Numbered from the stretch's first letter, positions 46,596-55,887 are shown. The stretch: DNA of 64,000 nucleotides from Pseudonocardia sp. N23 (GCF_002583555.1 NZ_BEGX01000004.1:62001-126000); one strand, 5' to 3'. The notes: generated by a model not told the origin, from the sequence alone. Made by a program: numbers and translations.

Positions 46596-47800
46596 AGCGG
46601 CGTCTCCTCGGTGGTGACGGGTTCGGGTTCGGGTGCGGTGGCGGGCGCGGCGCGTGAGGCCGCGACGATCCCCGCCCCGGCCAGGTTCAGCGCCGCGCAC
46701 ACGATCCAGCCGATCGACCACCGGCCGGCCAGTGACACGACGAACCCGATCAGCAGCGGGCACGCGACGGCGCCGAGGTTGATCAGGACCAGCGACGCGC
46801 CCGTCGTGCCGCCGACCGCGCCGGGTTCGGCGGCCTCTGCGATCGCGGCGACGTAGACGCCGTTCCACCCGACGGCGCACAGCCCGACGAGGAGCAGCGC
46901 CACGGGCAGCAGGCCCGCGGGCACGGCCCAGAGCAGGGTGACGGCGACGGCGCCCAGTGCGGACACCACCTGCAGGTGGCGCAGCCGCAGCTCGGGGTGC
47001 AGGTCGGAGAACCAGCCCCACAGCGGACGTCCGCACACCCCTCCGACCAGCAGCAGCGCCACCCCGAGCCCCGCCTGCGCGGCGGTGAGGCCGCGCCCCT
47101 CCACGAGGTAGACGGTCGTGAACGCGAAGATGCTCACCTGGGCGCCGGCCATCACGAAGCCGTAGCCGTAGCCGTGCGGCAGCCGCATCCGCATGTCGGG
47201 GCGCAGCAGCGCGGTGCCGTCGCCGGCCGACGCCGACCGCAGCCGCCCGCGCACCCCGACCAGCAGGCCTACGAGCACGCAGGTCCCGAGCGGGACGACG
47301 GCGGCCCACCGCCAGCCGTGCACCGAACCGAGCGCGGGGAGGACCAGACCCGCGAGGATGCCGCCGAGCGGGACGCCCGCCTGCTTGACGCTCATGACCA
47401 GGCCACGACGCTGGGCGCGGCCCGGGTTGGCGAGGACGTTCGTCGGCGGGTTGATGATGCCGTAGCCGAGTCCGGCGACCGCGATACCGACGTAGAACAC
47501 GACGTCGACCGCCGCCGTGGCGACGACGGTGACGCCCGCGGCCATGACCAGCAGACCCGTGGCGAGGACGACGGCGGGCCCGAACCGGTCGGTGGCCCGC
47601 CCGGAGGGGCGCGCGGTCAGCATGGCGCCGAGGTAGGCGACCGACGCGATCGCGCCGACGCCCACCTCGGTCAGGCCGAGATCCGCCCGGATCAGCGGTG
47701 CGTTGGCCGAGGCGCCGACGACCGCGAAGCCGCCGGCCGCCAGGGCCAGCACCGAGAGTGCGACACCCTCACGCAGAACGAAAGGTGGACGTTCCGGCAC
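46592..47800 (-). CDS. MFS transporter
   Basis: The 402-residue protein has 12 predicted helices, an MFS motif after helix 2 (LTARPSGRATDRFG), NPPTNVLANPGRAQRRGLVMS in helix 5 and the half-way loop around residue 195-215. It begins four bases after the ABC permease stop with GACGAG as the only ribosome-site candidate, so it probably depends on coupling. The Pro-Glu-rich C-terminus is cytoplasmic. Function in the island is likely uptake or efflux of a related acid. Confidence 0.82.
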   Translation of the reverse strand: MPERPPFVLREGVALSVLALAAGGFAVVGASANAPLIRADLGLTEVGVGAIASVAYLGAMLTARPSGRATDRFGPAVVLATGLLVMAAGVTVVATAAVDVVFYVGIAVAGLGYGIINPPTNVLANPGRAQRRGLVMSVKQAGVPLGGILAGLVLPALGSVHGWRWAAVVPLGTCVLVGLLVGVRGRLRSASAGDGTALLRPDMRMRLPHGYGYGFVMAGAQVSIFAFTTVYLVEGRGLTAAQAGLGVALLLVGGVCGRPLWGWFSDLHPELRLRHLQVVSALGAVAVTLLWAVPAGLLPVALLLVGLCAVGWNGVYVAAIAEAAEPGAVGGTTGASLVLINLGAVACPLLIGFVVSLAGRWSIGWIVCAALNLAGAGIVAASRAAPATAPEPEPVTTEETPL

Positions 47801-47804
47801 CTCG

Positions 47805-48863
47805 TCAGATGCCGCGCTTCATCCGGCGGCGCCGGATGATCTGGGAGAACGAGACGGCCAGGATGAGCGCGCCGCCGTAGAAGATGTTCTGCACGAACGA
47901 CTGCAGGCCCAGCAGCTGCAGGCCGGTGATGCCGGTGACGAGGAAGTACACCGCGATCACCGTGCCCCACGGGTTGAACCGGCCGGGCTTGATCGTCGTC
48001 GAGCCGAGGAACGCCGCCGCGAACGCCGGCAGCAGCAGGTCCAGACCGGTGGTCGGGCCCGCGGAACCGGAGGTGCCCGCGATCAGCACGCCACCGAGCG
48101 CGGCGACGAGCGCCGAGGTGACGAGCGCGCCGATGCGCAGCGTCGACACCCGCATGCCCGAGAGCCGGGCGACCTCGCGGTTGCGGCCGACGACGAGCAG
48201 GCGCTGGCCGAGCGGGGTGAACGCGAAGACGTACCAGAGGATCAGCGCGAAGATCATCGCGTAGTAGAACTCCAGCGGGATGCCGAAGAGCCGGTACGAG
48301 ATGACGATGTCGATCAGGGTCTGGTCGACGCCGGTGATGGTGTTCGCGCCACTGATCCACAGCGCCACACCCGCGAGCAGGGTGCTCATGCCGAGGGTGA
48401 CGATGAGGCTGTCGATGCCGAGCAGCACCGTCAGCGCCCCGTTGATCAACCCGACGACGACGCCCGCGACGAGCGCGACGAGGATCGCCGCCCAGATGTT
48501 CCAGCCCATCTGGACGTTGAGGATCGCGATGATCAGCGCCGACATGCCGACGACGGCGCCGATCGACAGGTCGAAGTCACCCGCGATGAGCGGCACGATC
48601 AGGCCCAGCGTCACCACCACGAGCACGGCCTGCGAGGCCAGGATCGACGCGGCGTTCGCCGAGGTGAAGAACGTCTCGGTCTCGACGATGCTGAAGACGA
48701 TGATGACGCCCAGCCAGGTGAGCGGCAGGGCCATCGCCTCGAGCCGGCCGGTGGGCCGGCGACGGGCCGCCTTCTCGGCCGGCTCGGCCGCGGCGTCGCC
48801 GGTCGGGGGCTCGACAGGCGGTTCCACCGCAGGGGTCTCGACGTCCTTGCGCGCGGTCGTCAT
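47805..48863 (-). CDS. ABC importer permease (RbsC-type)
   Basis: The 352-residue membrane protein has about nine helices and the RbsC-family text AGDFDLSIGAVVG, GLINGALTVLLGIDSLIVTLGM, VGRNREVARLSGMRV and STTIKPGRFNPWGTV. The N-terminal 35 residues are Pro/Glu-rich and cytoplasmic. GAGAGGAAAGG precedes the ATG. It forms an importer with the ATPase and binding protein upstream and is clearly related to the permease at 59.2 kb. Confidence 0.9.
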   Translation of the reverse strand: MTTARKDVETPAVEPPVEPPTGDAAAEPAEKAARRRPTGRLEAMALPLTWLGVIIVFSIVETETFFTSANAASILASQAVLVVVTLGLIVPLIAGDFDLSIGAVVGMSALIIAILNVQMGWNIWAAILVALVAGVVVGLINGALTVLLGIDSLIVTLGMSTLLAGVALWISGANTITGVDQTLIDIVISYRLFGIPLEFYYAMIFALILWYVFAFTPLGQRLLVVGRNREVARLSGMRVSTLRIGALVTSALVAALGGVLIAGTSGSAGPTTGLDLLLPAFAAAFLGSTTIKPGRFNPWGTVIAVYFLVTGITGLQLLGLQSFVQNIFYGGALILAVSFSQIIRRRRMKRGI

Positions 48864-48883
48864 GTCGGCGCCTTTCCTCTCGT

Positions 48884-50455
48884 TCACTGGGCCGGGGCCG
48901 GGACGGGCGCCGAGGCCTGTCCGTGGCACAGGTCGGCGATGCGGGCCTTGGTGATGTCCTCGCCCGTCACGAAGGTGACGAGCCGGCCGCGCACGAAGAT
49001 CCCGACGCGGTCGCAGATGGTCTCGAGCTGCTCGTACTCCGAGCTGGCGCAGATCGTCGCGCTGGTGGCCGTGCTGCCGCGGATCATGTCGAAGATCTGC
49101 TGGCGCGCACCGACGTCGACACCCTGGGTGGGTTCGTGCAGCAGCAGCACCTTCGGCTGGGTCTGCTGCCACTTCGCCATCAGGGCCTTCTGCTGGTTGC
49201 CGCCCGAGAGCGAGCCGTACTCCAGGTCCGGGATGGCCGGACGGACGTCGAACTCGCCGATGAGCTGGCGGACGTTGTCGCGCATCTTCCCGTGCCGCAG
49301 CCGCCAACCGCGGAAGTAGCGGTCGAGCACTGTCAGGTTCATGTTCTCCCCGAGCGACAGGGTCCCGACGCTGCCGGAGTTCTTGCGGTCGCCGGGGACG
49401 AGCGCCATGCCCAGCGACATCGCCCGGCGCGGAGTGAGCGTGGTGATGTCGATGGTGCGGTCGCCGTCGCTGATCGTGCCGGTCGCGCCGGCCGACGCAC
49501 CGAACAGCGAGTAGACGACCTCCTCGTACCCGGAGCCGACGAGCCCGGCGAAGCCGAGGACCTCGCCTTCGTGCAGGTCGAAGGAGACGTCGTGGAGCGG
49601 TCCGTGCGACAGGCCGCGCACCGACAGCACGACCTTGCGGTCGACGGCGGTGGCGGCCGGGGTGTCGCTCGCGTGCTCGGCGAGCTCCCGGCCGATGATC
49701 ATGGTGACGAGCTCGCGGCCGGAGGTCTCGCCGGTGACGGCGGTACCGCTGGTGCGGCCGTCGCGCAGGACGGTCACGTGGTCGGTGATCTCACGGACCT
49801 CGTCGAGGTCGTGGGAGACGAACAGGACGCTCGACCCGTCGGTGGTGATGCGTTTGACCAGTGAGAACAGCTGGCCGACCTCCTGCTTGGGCAGGAAGAC
49901 CGTGGGCTCGTCGAGGACCAGCATGTTCGCGCCCGCGTCGCCGGAGGCGGCGGCGCCGTCGCGGATGCTCTCCACGGCGCGCACGATCGCGAGCATCGCG
50001 CGGTCGACGGGCCGGATGGTCTCGACGGCGGCGTCGGGGTCGATGTCGACGTCGTAGCGGGCGAACATCTTCGCGGCGCGTTCGCGGGCGGCGCGCCAGG
50101 AGTAGACGGCCTTGCGGGAGGCGGCGATCTCGCCGAGCATGAGGTTCTCGGTGACCGACAGCGACGGCACGAGTCCCAGGTCCTGGTGGACGAACTCGAA
50201 ACCGAGACTCCGGTGCTGGCCCGGCAGCAGTGGCAACGGGACGTCGCGGCCGGCGACCTCGAGAGTGCCCTCGTCCGGGGTGTGGAACCCGGAGAGGACC
50301 TTGATCAGGGTCGACTTCCCGGACCCGTTCTCCCCCAGCAGCCCGTGGACCTCGCCCGGCATGATCGTGAGGTCGACGCCGTCGAGGGCGCGCTGACCAC
50401 CGAAGATCTTGGTGAGCCCGCGGATCCGGACGAGCGGGGTCGTCGGGTTCGTCAT
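48884..50455 (-). CDS. ABC importer ATPase, two-domain (RbsA-type)
   Basis: The 523-residue protein has two ABC modules. The first has Walker A GENGSGKST and a Walker B in LVLDEPTVFLP, where the usual DEPTA is changed to DEPTV. The second has a degenerate Walker A (GLVGSGYEEV, as usual in RbsA) and the signature LSGGNQQK with HEPTQGVDVG. It powers uptake through the RbsC-type permease. Its gene follows the binding protein after about 100 bases. Confidence 0.92.
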   Translation of the reverse strand: MTNPTTPLVRIRGLTKIFGGQRALDGVDLTIMPGEVHGLLGENGSGKSTLIKVLSGFHTPDEGTLEVAGRDVPLPLLPGQHRSLGFEFVHQDLGLVPSLSVTENLMLGEIAASRKAVYSWRAARERAAKMFARYDVDIDPDAAVETIRPVDRAMLAIVRAVESIRDGAAASGDAGANMLVLDEPTVFLPKQEVGQLFSLVKRITTDGSSVLFVSHDLDEVREITDHVTVLRDGRTSGTAVTGETSGRELVTMIIGRELAEHASDTPAATAVDRKVVLSVRGLSHGPLHDVSFDLHEGEVLGFAGLVGSGYEEVVYSLFGASAGATGTISDGDRTIDITTLTPRRAMSLGMALVPGDRKNSGSVGTLSLGENMNLTVLDRYFRGWRLRHGKMRDNVRQLIGEFDVRPAIPDLEYGSLSGGNQQKALMAKWQQTQPKVLLLHEPTQGVDVGARQQIFDMIRGSTATSATICASSEYEQLETICDRVGIFVRGRLVTFVTGEDITKARIADLCHGQASAPVPAPAQ

Positions 50456-50561
50456 GTCTGGCCTCCTCGGCAGGCACGGGTGCAGTTGCTGTCTCCGCCG
50501 GTCCCGGGCCGGCCGCGGGTTGCGGCCGGCCCGGGACTGCGGAGCGGGTGGTGCGCGACGG

Positions 50562-51737
50562 TCAGCCGCCCAGGCCCCAGAGCTTCAGGAACCCGGAGGT
50601 GTAGACGTTGCCGTAGCCCTGACCGGCCTTGGCCGGGTTGCCGGCCTCGGCGACGTTGGTCTTGTCCCAGATCCGGATCGGCGTGCGCTCCGGGACGGGA
50701 GGCTGGCCGAGCAGGACGCGGAAGACCTGGTCCATCGTCGCGTAGCCGATACCGGGGGTGTCCTCGCCGACGTTCATGGTCACGAGGTCACCGTTGGACT
50801 GCCGGATCGCGTCGAGCGCGAACGGCGATCCGTTGTAGCTCGCGATCTTGACCTGGCCGGTCTTGGCCAGCGTCTGCACCGCGGGGATCGCACCGGCGAC
50901 CATGGCGTCGTAGAGCACGTAGACGTAGTTGACCTTCGGGTTGGCCTGCAGTGCGGACTGCACGACGCCCTGGGTCTTCGTGTTCCAGTCCGCCACCGGG
51001 ATGTTGATGACGGTGTTGGAGCAGCCCGAGCAGTTCGCGGAGAACTCGTCCTGCATCGCCTTGATCGTGCCGGGGCTGGGCAGGATGTCGCTGCCGCCGA
51101 CGATCAGCACGTTCGCCGCACCGCCGGAGTCCTTGATCATCCACGCCGCCGCGGCCTTGCCTGCCTCGTTGAACGGGGCGGTCACGGTGGCAGTGACGTC
51201 GGCACAGCCTTCACAGCTGGGCACCGCGGGCATCTCGTTGTCGTGGAAGTGCATCACGATCACGGGGATGCCGGCCGCCTTGGCGGCCTGCAGCTGCGGG
51301 CCGAGCGCGCGGGGGTCGGGCGCACCGTTGAGGACGATGATGTCCTGCTTGGACGCGATGGCCTGGTTGATGCCCTGGACCCACTGCGAGACCTGGGCCT
51401 GGTTGTCGAACTTCGTGTAGACCATGCCCGCCTTCTCGGCCGCCTCCTTCATGGAGGCCGAGATCGACTGCACGAACGGGTTCGGCACCGACGGGATGTC
51501 GAAGATCTTCTTGCCCTTGAGCGACGTGACGTCGATGGCCGGGCCGGGCGGGGTGAAGGTCGACGGACCGCTGTACTTCGCGATCGTGTCGAGCACAGCC
51601 TGCGGCACTGCTGCCGCGGGTGCGCCGGAGTCGGTCGGTGTCGACGTGGTCCCGCCCTTGGAGCAGGCGGCCAGCGCCACCACAGCGACGGCGGCGATCG
51701 CTCCCGCGACCCAGCGCCGGGCTCTACGTGTATACAT
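50562..51737 (-). CDS. ABC importer substrate-binding lipoprotein
   Basis: The 391-residue protein has a lipoprotein signal (RRxR at the start, hydrophobic core and lipobox LAAC at about residues 22-25). It is followed by a type I periplasmic-binding fold of the sugar/RbsB class (GKKIFDIPSVPNPF, AAKAAGIPVIVMH, VGEDTPGIGYA). Two Cys pairs, CEGC near residue 190 and CSGC near residue 245, probably form disulfides; the paralogue at 61.9 kb keeps an equivalent YCPNC. Substrate is inferred to be a small polar nitrogen compound, not necessarily a sugar. Confidence 0.88.
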   Translation of the reverse strand: MYTRRARRWVAGAIAAVAVVALAACSKGGTTSTPTDSGAPAAAVPQAVLDTIAKYSGPSTFTPPGPAIDVTSLKGKKIFDIPSVPNPFVQSISASMKEAAEKAGMVYTKFDNQAQVSQWVQGINQAIASKQDIIVLNGAPDPRALGPQLQAAKAAGIPVIVMHFHDNEMPAVPSCEGCADVTATVTAPFNEAGKAAAAWMIKDSGGAANVLIVGGSDILPSPGTIKAMQDEFSANCSGCSNTVINIPVADWNTKTQGVVQSALQANPKVNYVYVLYDAMVAGAIPAVQTLAKTGQVKIASYNGSPFALDAIRQSNGDLVTMNVGEDTPGIGYATMDQVFRVLLGQPPVPERTPIRIWDKTNVAEAGNPAKAGQGYGNVYTSGFLKLWGLGG

Positions 51738-51865
51738 GTGCTGCCCTCTTCTCGGACCAGATTCAGTCCCCCGATCGGCCAATCGAAGCGGGTTTATGCT
51801 CCTCAGTCAACAGATCTGACGGTCGGTTTGTAACTGTTGAGTTTCGCAACCACGTGGTGACTGCG

Positions 51866-51884
51866 CTCAATCGGTATGCAATCT
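51866..51884 (-). promoter_or_regulatory. Possible shared GCATAC site upstream of the ABC operon
   Basis: On the minus strand AAGATTGCATACCGATTG resembles AGTTGCATACAGTTTG of the amidase promoter (TTGCATAC in common). It lies about 130 bases upstream of the binding-protein start. It is the weakest of five similar sites. Confidence 0.35.
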
Positions 51885-52216
51885 TGAACCGCTACAGCGC
51901 GCAGCCACACCGCGTCCCGGCGTGTCCGAACCGCCGCGCACGGGCTGTCCGCGGACGCCGCCGGCCGTCCGCGAGGTGTGGAGGTGTCGCCGCCTTCCGG
52001 CGCCGCGGCGAGTGGCGCCATCCGGTCGGGCGGCGCCCGCTCAGGCCCGTCCGGACCCGGCGATCTCGGTGAACTCGGTGAAGGAGCTGGGCCACGCGCC
52101 ACGCGCACCGCCGGCATGCCCGCGGTGATCGTGACCTGCGCACCGAACGTCGTCACGGAGCCGATCCGGATGACGATCGTGTTGCGCGCCGGCCGTCCCC
52201 GGACGGGGCCGGCCGA

Positions 52217-52245
52217 CCGCCGGGGGCGCTGCCGGCCCCCGGCGG
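52217..52245 (-). terminator. Terminator-like hairpin after the second hydantoinase gene
   Basis: CCGCCGGGGGC and GCCCCCGGCGG form a perfect 11-base stem with a 7-base loop about 180 bases past the gene's stop. No T-run follows, but actinobacterial terminators often lack one. Confidence 0.5.
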
Positions 52246-52296
52246 GATCGGTCGAGGGGGCCGCCGCTGCCCGTACGCACGTCCGCGCACCGTCCG

Positions 52297-52316
52297 GTGC
52301 CGTCGTACGACGGCAC
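52297..52316. promoter_or_regulatory. Perfect 20-base palindrome
   Basis: GTGCCGTCGTACGACGGCAC is its own reverse complement over 20 bases without a loop. It lies 108 bases past the hydantoinase stop. Without a loop it is a better protein-binding site than a terminator, but no gene start is near on either strand. Confidence 0.4.
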
Positions 52317-52423
52317 CTGTCCACATCGGGGCGTTGCGGCCGGGCTGGGCATGTCGGGCTCCGTAGGAGAGGTGCGTGCGGTGCTGCGTGCGGCCTTCCT
52401 GAGGGCGGGTGGCGGGTGCCGGG

Positions 52424-53824
52424 TCAGGTGATGAGGTGGTCGGGCATGGGGTCGGCCTCCAGCGCGCGGCCGACGGGGCCGGGGTCGTGGAAACCGTCGG
52501 CGTCGAGCACCACACGGCCACCGCTGACGACGACCGACGGCCAGCCGGCCAGCTCCTCGCCCTCGTAGGGCGTGTAGTCGGTGGCCATGTGCAGGTCGCC
52601 GCTGCGGGCGCCGCGACGCAGGGCCGGATCGAGGACGACCAGGTCGGCGTCGTGACCGGCGGCGACGACGCCCTTGCCGGTCAGGCCGTTGAGCCGGGCG
52701 GGGTTCGTCGCGAACATGCCGACGAACCGCTCCACCGGCATCCCGCCGCGCACGACGAGCTGGGTGAACGTGACCGGCAGCCGGGTCTCGACGCCGGGCA
52801 GCCCGTTGGGCATGACCCGCACGTCGTGGGAGTGCTCGGTCTTCTGGTGCGTCGAGTAGCAGCAGTGGTCCGAGCCGAGGGTGTCGATGTCGCCGACGAG
52901 CGCGCGGGCGCGCAGCTTCGCGACCGTCTCCGGCGCGCGCAGCGGCGGGCAGCACACGAAGCGCTCGGGGTGCTCGGACGAGTAGGTGCGCTCGTCGAGG
53001 TACAGGTAGTGCGGGCACGTCTCGGTGTAGGCGCGCACCCCACGGCGCCGCGCGTCGCGCACGAGGTCGACGGCCTCGGCGGTGGTCTGGTGCACGAAGT
53101 AGACCGGCGCGTCGACGTGCTCGGCCGTGGCCAGCACCTGCGACACCGCCGACGCCTCCGCCAGCTCCGGCCGGGTGCGGGGCATGTGCCCGGCCGCCGC
53201 CTCACCCGCCGCGACAGCGAGGGCCTGCGCGTCCTCGATGACGTGGTTCGCCTCGGCGTGCACGTAGGCGATGCCGCCCTGGGCGTGCAGCGTGCGCAGC
53301 ACCTCGAGCACCGTGTCGGGGCCCGCCATGACGACGTCCTTGTACGTCGTGAACAGCTTGATCGTGCGCACGCCAGTGTTGGCCATCTCGGCGATCTGGG
53401 CGGCGGTGGAGTCGTCCCACTCGATGACGCAGCCGTGCAGCGCGGTGTCGCACCGCGAGATCTCGGCCAGCTTGCGCCGCTCGTGGACGGCGTCGATCGG
53501 GCGCTGGCCGGGGTCGGGGATGGCGAAGTCGATGACGGTCGTCGTGCCGCCCCAGAGCGCGGCGATGCTGGCCGAGCCGTAGTCGTCGAGCTGGGCGTAG
53601 TCGCCGAGGCGCTGCCCGACGTGGCAGTGCGGGTCGACGCCGCCGGGCAGCACGAGCGAGCCGGTCGCGTCGATCGCGCGCTCGTGCGGGGGCAGCGGCA
53701 GCGACGGGTCCTGGACGGCGACGACGCGGCCGCCGGCGACGACGACCGTCGCCGGGACGCTGCCGCCTGCGTTGACGACGGTGCCGCCGTGGACGACCAG
53801 GTCGGCGTGCACGGGCGCGCTCAT
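52424..53824 (-). CDS. Hydantoinase/dihydropyrimidinase-type cyclic amidohydrolase
   Basis: The 466-residue protein has H-x-H in DPHCHVGQR, the Lys to be carbamylated in TIKLFTTYKD, His in YVHAEANHV and FVHQTT, and the Asp in TLGSDHCCYST. All ligands of the binuclear centre are present. It is only distantly similar to the enzyme at 40-41.4 kb, so a different ring is likely. GAGGAGAG precedes the ATG. A GntR gene lies immediately upstream on the same strand. Confidence 0.9.
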   Translation of the reverse strand: MSAPVHADLVVHGGTVVNAGGSVPATVVVAGGRVVAVQDPSLPLPPHERAIDATGSLVLPGGVDPHCHVGQRLGDYAQLDDYGSASIAALWGGTTTVIDFAIPDPGQRPIDAVHERRKLAEISRCDTALHGCVIEWDDSTAAQIAEMANTGVRTIKLFTTYKDVVMAGPDTVLEVLRTLHAQGGIAYVHAEANHVIEDAQALAVAAGEAAAGHMPRTRPELAEASAVSQVLATAEHVDAPVYFVHQTTAEAVDLVRDARRRGVRAYTETCPHYLYLDERTYSSEHPERFVCCPPLRAPETVAKLRARALVGDIDTLGSDHCCYSTHQKTEHSHDVRVMPNGLPGVETRLPVTFTQLVVRGGMPVERFVGMFATNPARLNGLTGKGVVAAGHDADLVVLDPALRRGARSGDLHMATDYTPYEGEELAGWPSVVVSGGRVVLDADGFHDPGPVGRALEADPMPDHLIT

Positions 53825-53852
53825 GGGTGACTCTCCTCGGCTCCTGGGCGAA

Positions 53853-54581
53853 TCAGCGGGCGGGTGGGGCGGCCTCGCTGGCCGCCGGATGGAAGATCAC
53901 GGAGTCGACGGCCGCGAGGTGGTCGGTCATGACGCGCGCCGCCTCCGCCGTGTCGCCTGCACGGATGGCCGCCACGATCGCGCGGTGGTCGGCGAGCTGG
54001 CCCTCGCGCGCGGCGAGCGAGCTCACCGCGAGCTGGTTGACCAGCACCCACAGCGGGTGCGACTCGGCGCTGACGAACTGGCCGACGATCCCGGACAGGA
54101 TCGTGTTGCCGCAGCCCAGCGCGAGCTGGGCATGGAAGCTCAGGCCCAGCTCGAGGAACCGCGACAGCGCGGCCGGGTCGGCCACGATCTCGGCGGACTC
54201 GTCGATGATGCGCTGGAGCCGTCCGACGGTGCCGGCGTCGAGGCGGGCCGCGACCAGCGCGGCGACGGCTGGTTCGACGCTGCGGCGGGCCTCGATCAGC
54301 TCACGGGGGGCGACGTCGAGTGCCGTCGCCTCGATCGCGCCGACCGCGGGGTGCGACCGGACGTAGGTGCCGTCGCCGTGCCGGACCTCGACGGCGCCGA
54401 CGATCTCCAGCGCGAGGATGGCCTCCCGCGCGGTGGTGCGGGAGACGTCGAGACGTTCGGCCAGGTCACGGTCGCCCGGCAGGCGGGTTCCCGGCACGTA
54501 CTCCCCCGTGGCGATCGCTGTCAGCAGTTGCTGGGCCACCGCGATGTACAACCGCGCCCGCGAGTGGTCCGACTTCTGCAT
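53853..54581 (-). CDS. GntR-family (FCD) transcriptional regulator
   Basis: The 242-residue protein has a GntR winged helix (LPGDRDLAERLDVSRTTAREA at about residues 33-53, then GDGTYVRS) and an FCD domain (FLELGLSFHAQLALGCGNTIL, HRAIVAAIRAG). It lies between the second hydantoinase and the allantoinase-like gene. A 31-base inverted repeat covers its start codon, suggesting autoregulation and control of this part of the island. Confidence 0.9.
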   Translation of the reverse strand: MQKSDHSRARLYIAVAQQLLTAIATGEYVPGTRLPGDRDLAERLDVSRTTAREAILALEIVGAVEVRHGDGTYVRSHPAVGAIEATALDVAPRELIEARRSVEPAVAALVAARLDAGTVGRLQRIIDESAEIVADPAALSRFLELGLSFHAQLALGCGNTILSGIVGQFVSAESHPLWVLVNQLAVSSLAAREGQLADHRAIVAAIRAGDTAEAARVMTDHLAAVDSVIFHPAASEAAPPAR

Positions 54582-54608
54582 GGCGAGAGGTTAGACCTCT
54601 CGCCATGC
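54578..54608 (-). promoter_or_regulatory. 31-base inverted repeat over the GntR start codon
   Basis: GCATGGCGAGAGGT (54578-54591), a 3-base spacer and ACCTCTCGCCATGC (54595-54608) are perfect inverse arms of 14 bases. The GntR ATG lies in the left arm. As DNA it is an ideal dimer operator; as RNA it would form a stem that hides the start and could also end transcription from the gene before. Either way it suggests feedback. Confidence 0.65.
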
Positions 54609-54620
54609 ACGGGACAAGCA

Positions 54621-55887
54621 TCAGTCCGGACATTCCTCGGTGCGGAGCCGCCGGGCCCCGGGGAAGGAGAAGACCATCCCCGTGGGGACGTCCCCCGTGT
54701 TGACGATCGCGTGCGGCCGACCGGCCGGGACGTGCAGCGCGTCGCCCGCGGAGAACGCGACGTCGCCGAGGTCGGTGCGCAGCACTCCCGACCCGGCCAC
54801 CACCAGGCAGACCTCCTCGGTCGTGTGCCGGATCGAGGGTGTCGACTCCCCCGGTAGCACGTGCGAGAGCCCGAGCGTCGCGGTCGCGCCCGGCACCGTG
54901 TCGGCGTCGACGAGCATCCGCGCCCAGGAACCCTCACCCGCCGGTTCCGCCGCCACCACCGTCACCGGCCGGGCAACCGGGTCCGACGAGGCCGACGCGA
55001 GCCACCCCCGCGCGATGCGCTCGCGCGTCGTGAAGACGACCCCGTCGAATCCCGACGCGTACTCCACGAACCGCTCCAGCCCGGCGATGCGCGCGGGCCG
55101 GCCGATGATCCGGCAGTGCAGCCCCACCGACATCATCCGCGGCGCATCGGCGGACTCCCGGTAGAGGGTGTCGAAGGCGTCCTTCAGATAGGTGAAGAAC
55201 TGCTCCGACGTCGCGAGCGGGTCGGCCAGCCAGAACTGGATGTCGTTGGTGTCGGCGGTGTAGGGCACCACCAGGTGCGAGGTGCCGCCTACGTCGACCT
55301 CGTAGGGCACGTCGTCGGCGTAGGAGTCGGAGTCGTAGAGGAACCCGCCCTCCTCGACGACCAGCCGCCGCGTCCGCTCGCTGGGCCCGTACCGGCAGTA
55401 CCAGCCGACGGGCCTGCTGCCGGTGGTGCGCTCGAACGACTCCACGGCCATCCGGATGTGCGCACGCTCCTCCTCCTCGGACAGCGCCCACACCTCCTCC
55501 CAGCGCCAGCCGTGGCTGCACACCTCGTGCCCCGCCGCGACGACGGCCTCGGCGACCGCGGGGGCCATCTCGAACGCCTGCGCGCACGCGAAGAACGTCG
55601 CCGGGACCCCGTTGCGGCGCAACACGTCGAGGATCCGCCACACCCCGACCCGGGAGCCGTACTCGTACATCGACTCCATCGCGAGGTTCCGCGTGCCCGG
55701 GGGGGAACGGGTAGGCGCCCCACTCGGTCAGCGACTCCTGCGTCGCGTCACCGGCGGGCAGTGACCGTTCCGAGCCCTCCTCGTAGTTGACGACGAGTGA
55801 GATCGCGAGCCGGTCGTCGCCGAGCCAGCGCCGCGTCGGCGGGTTCGGGCCGTAGCCGACGACATCACGCCCGCCCGGGCCGGTCAT
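54621..55887 (-). pseudogene. PuuE-type allantoinase/polysaccharide deacetylase fused to cupin, frameshifted in a G7 run
   Basis: The front frame (ATG 55887: VVGYGPNPPTRRWLGDDRLA, LVVNYEEGSE, WGAYPFPPG) and the back frame (MESMYEYGSRVGVWRILDVL onward) are two parts of one gene. They join at a run of seven G (55699-55705, minus strand C); six would give PPGTRNLAMESMYEYGSR in one frame. The back part has NodB-like text (FFACAQAFE, EVCSHGWRWEE, YDSDSYADD) and a C-terminal cupin (about the last 95 residues, EEVCLVVAGSGVLRTDLG). PuuE enzymes open allantoin without the classical metal site; related ones act on other ring amides. The gene may be broken, may be slippage-regulated, or the run may be a base-count error. 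Confidence 0.75.

Larger units (their letters stand above)
51738..52423. other. 686-base intergenic region
   Basis: I see no convincing gene here; open frames on both strands are composition shadows. The right half (52.2-52.42 kb) holds hairpins downstream of the hydantoinase gene. The left half (51.74-51.95 kb) is AT-richer and should carry the promoter of the binding-protein gene. It includes a GATTGCATACCG site and a CAGATCTG palindrome. Confidence 0.5.

Noticed and set aside
51725-51740. TGTATACA palindrome at the binding-protein start as a further GntR site
   Set aside because: It coincides with the codons Met-Tyr-Thr at the start and lacks the GCATACAATT extension.
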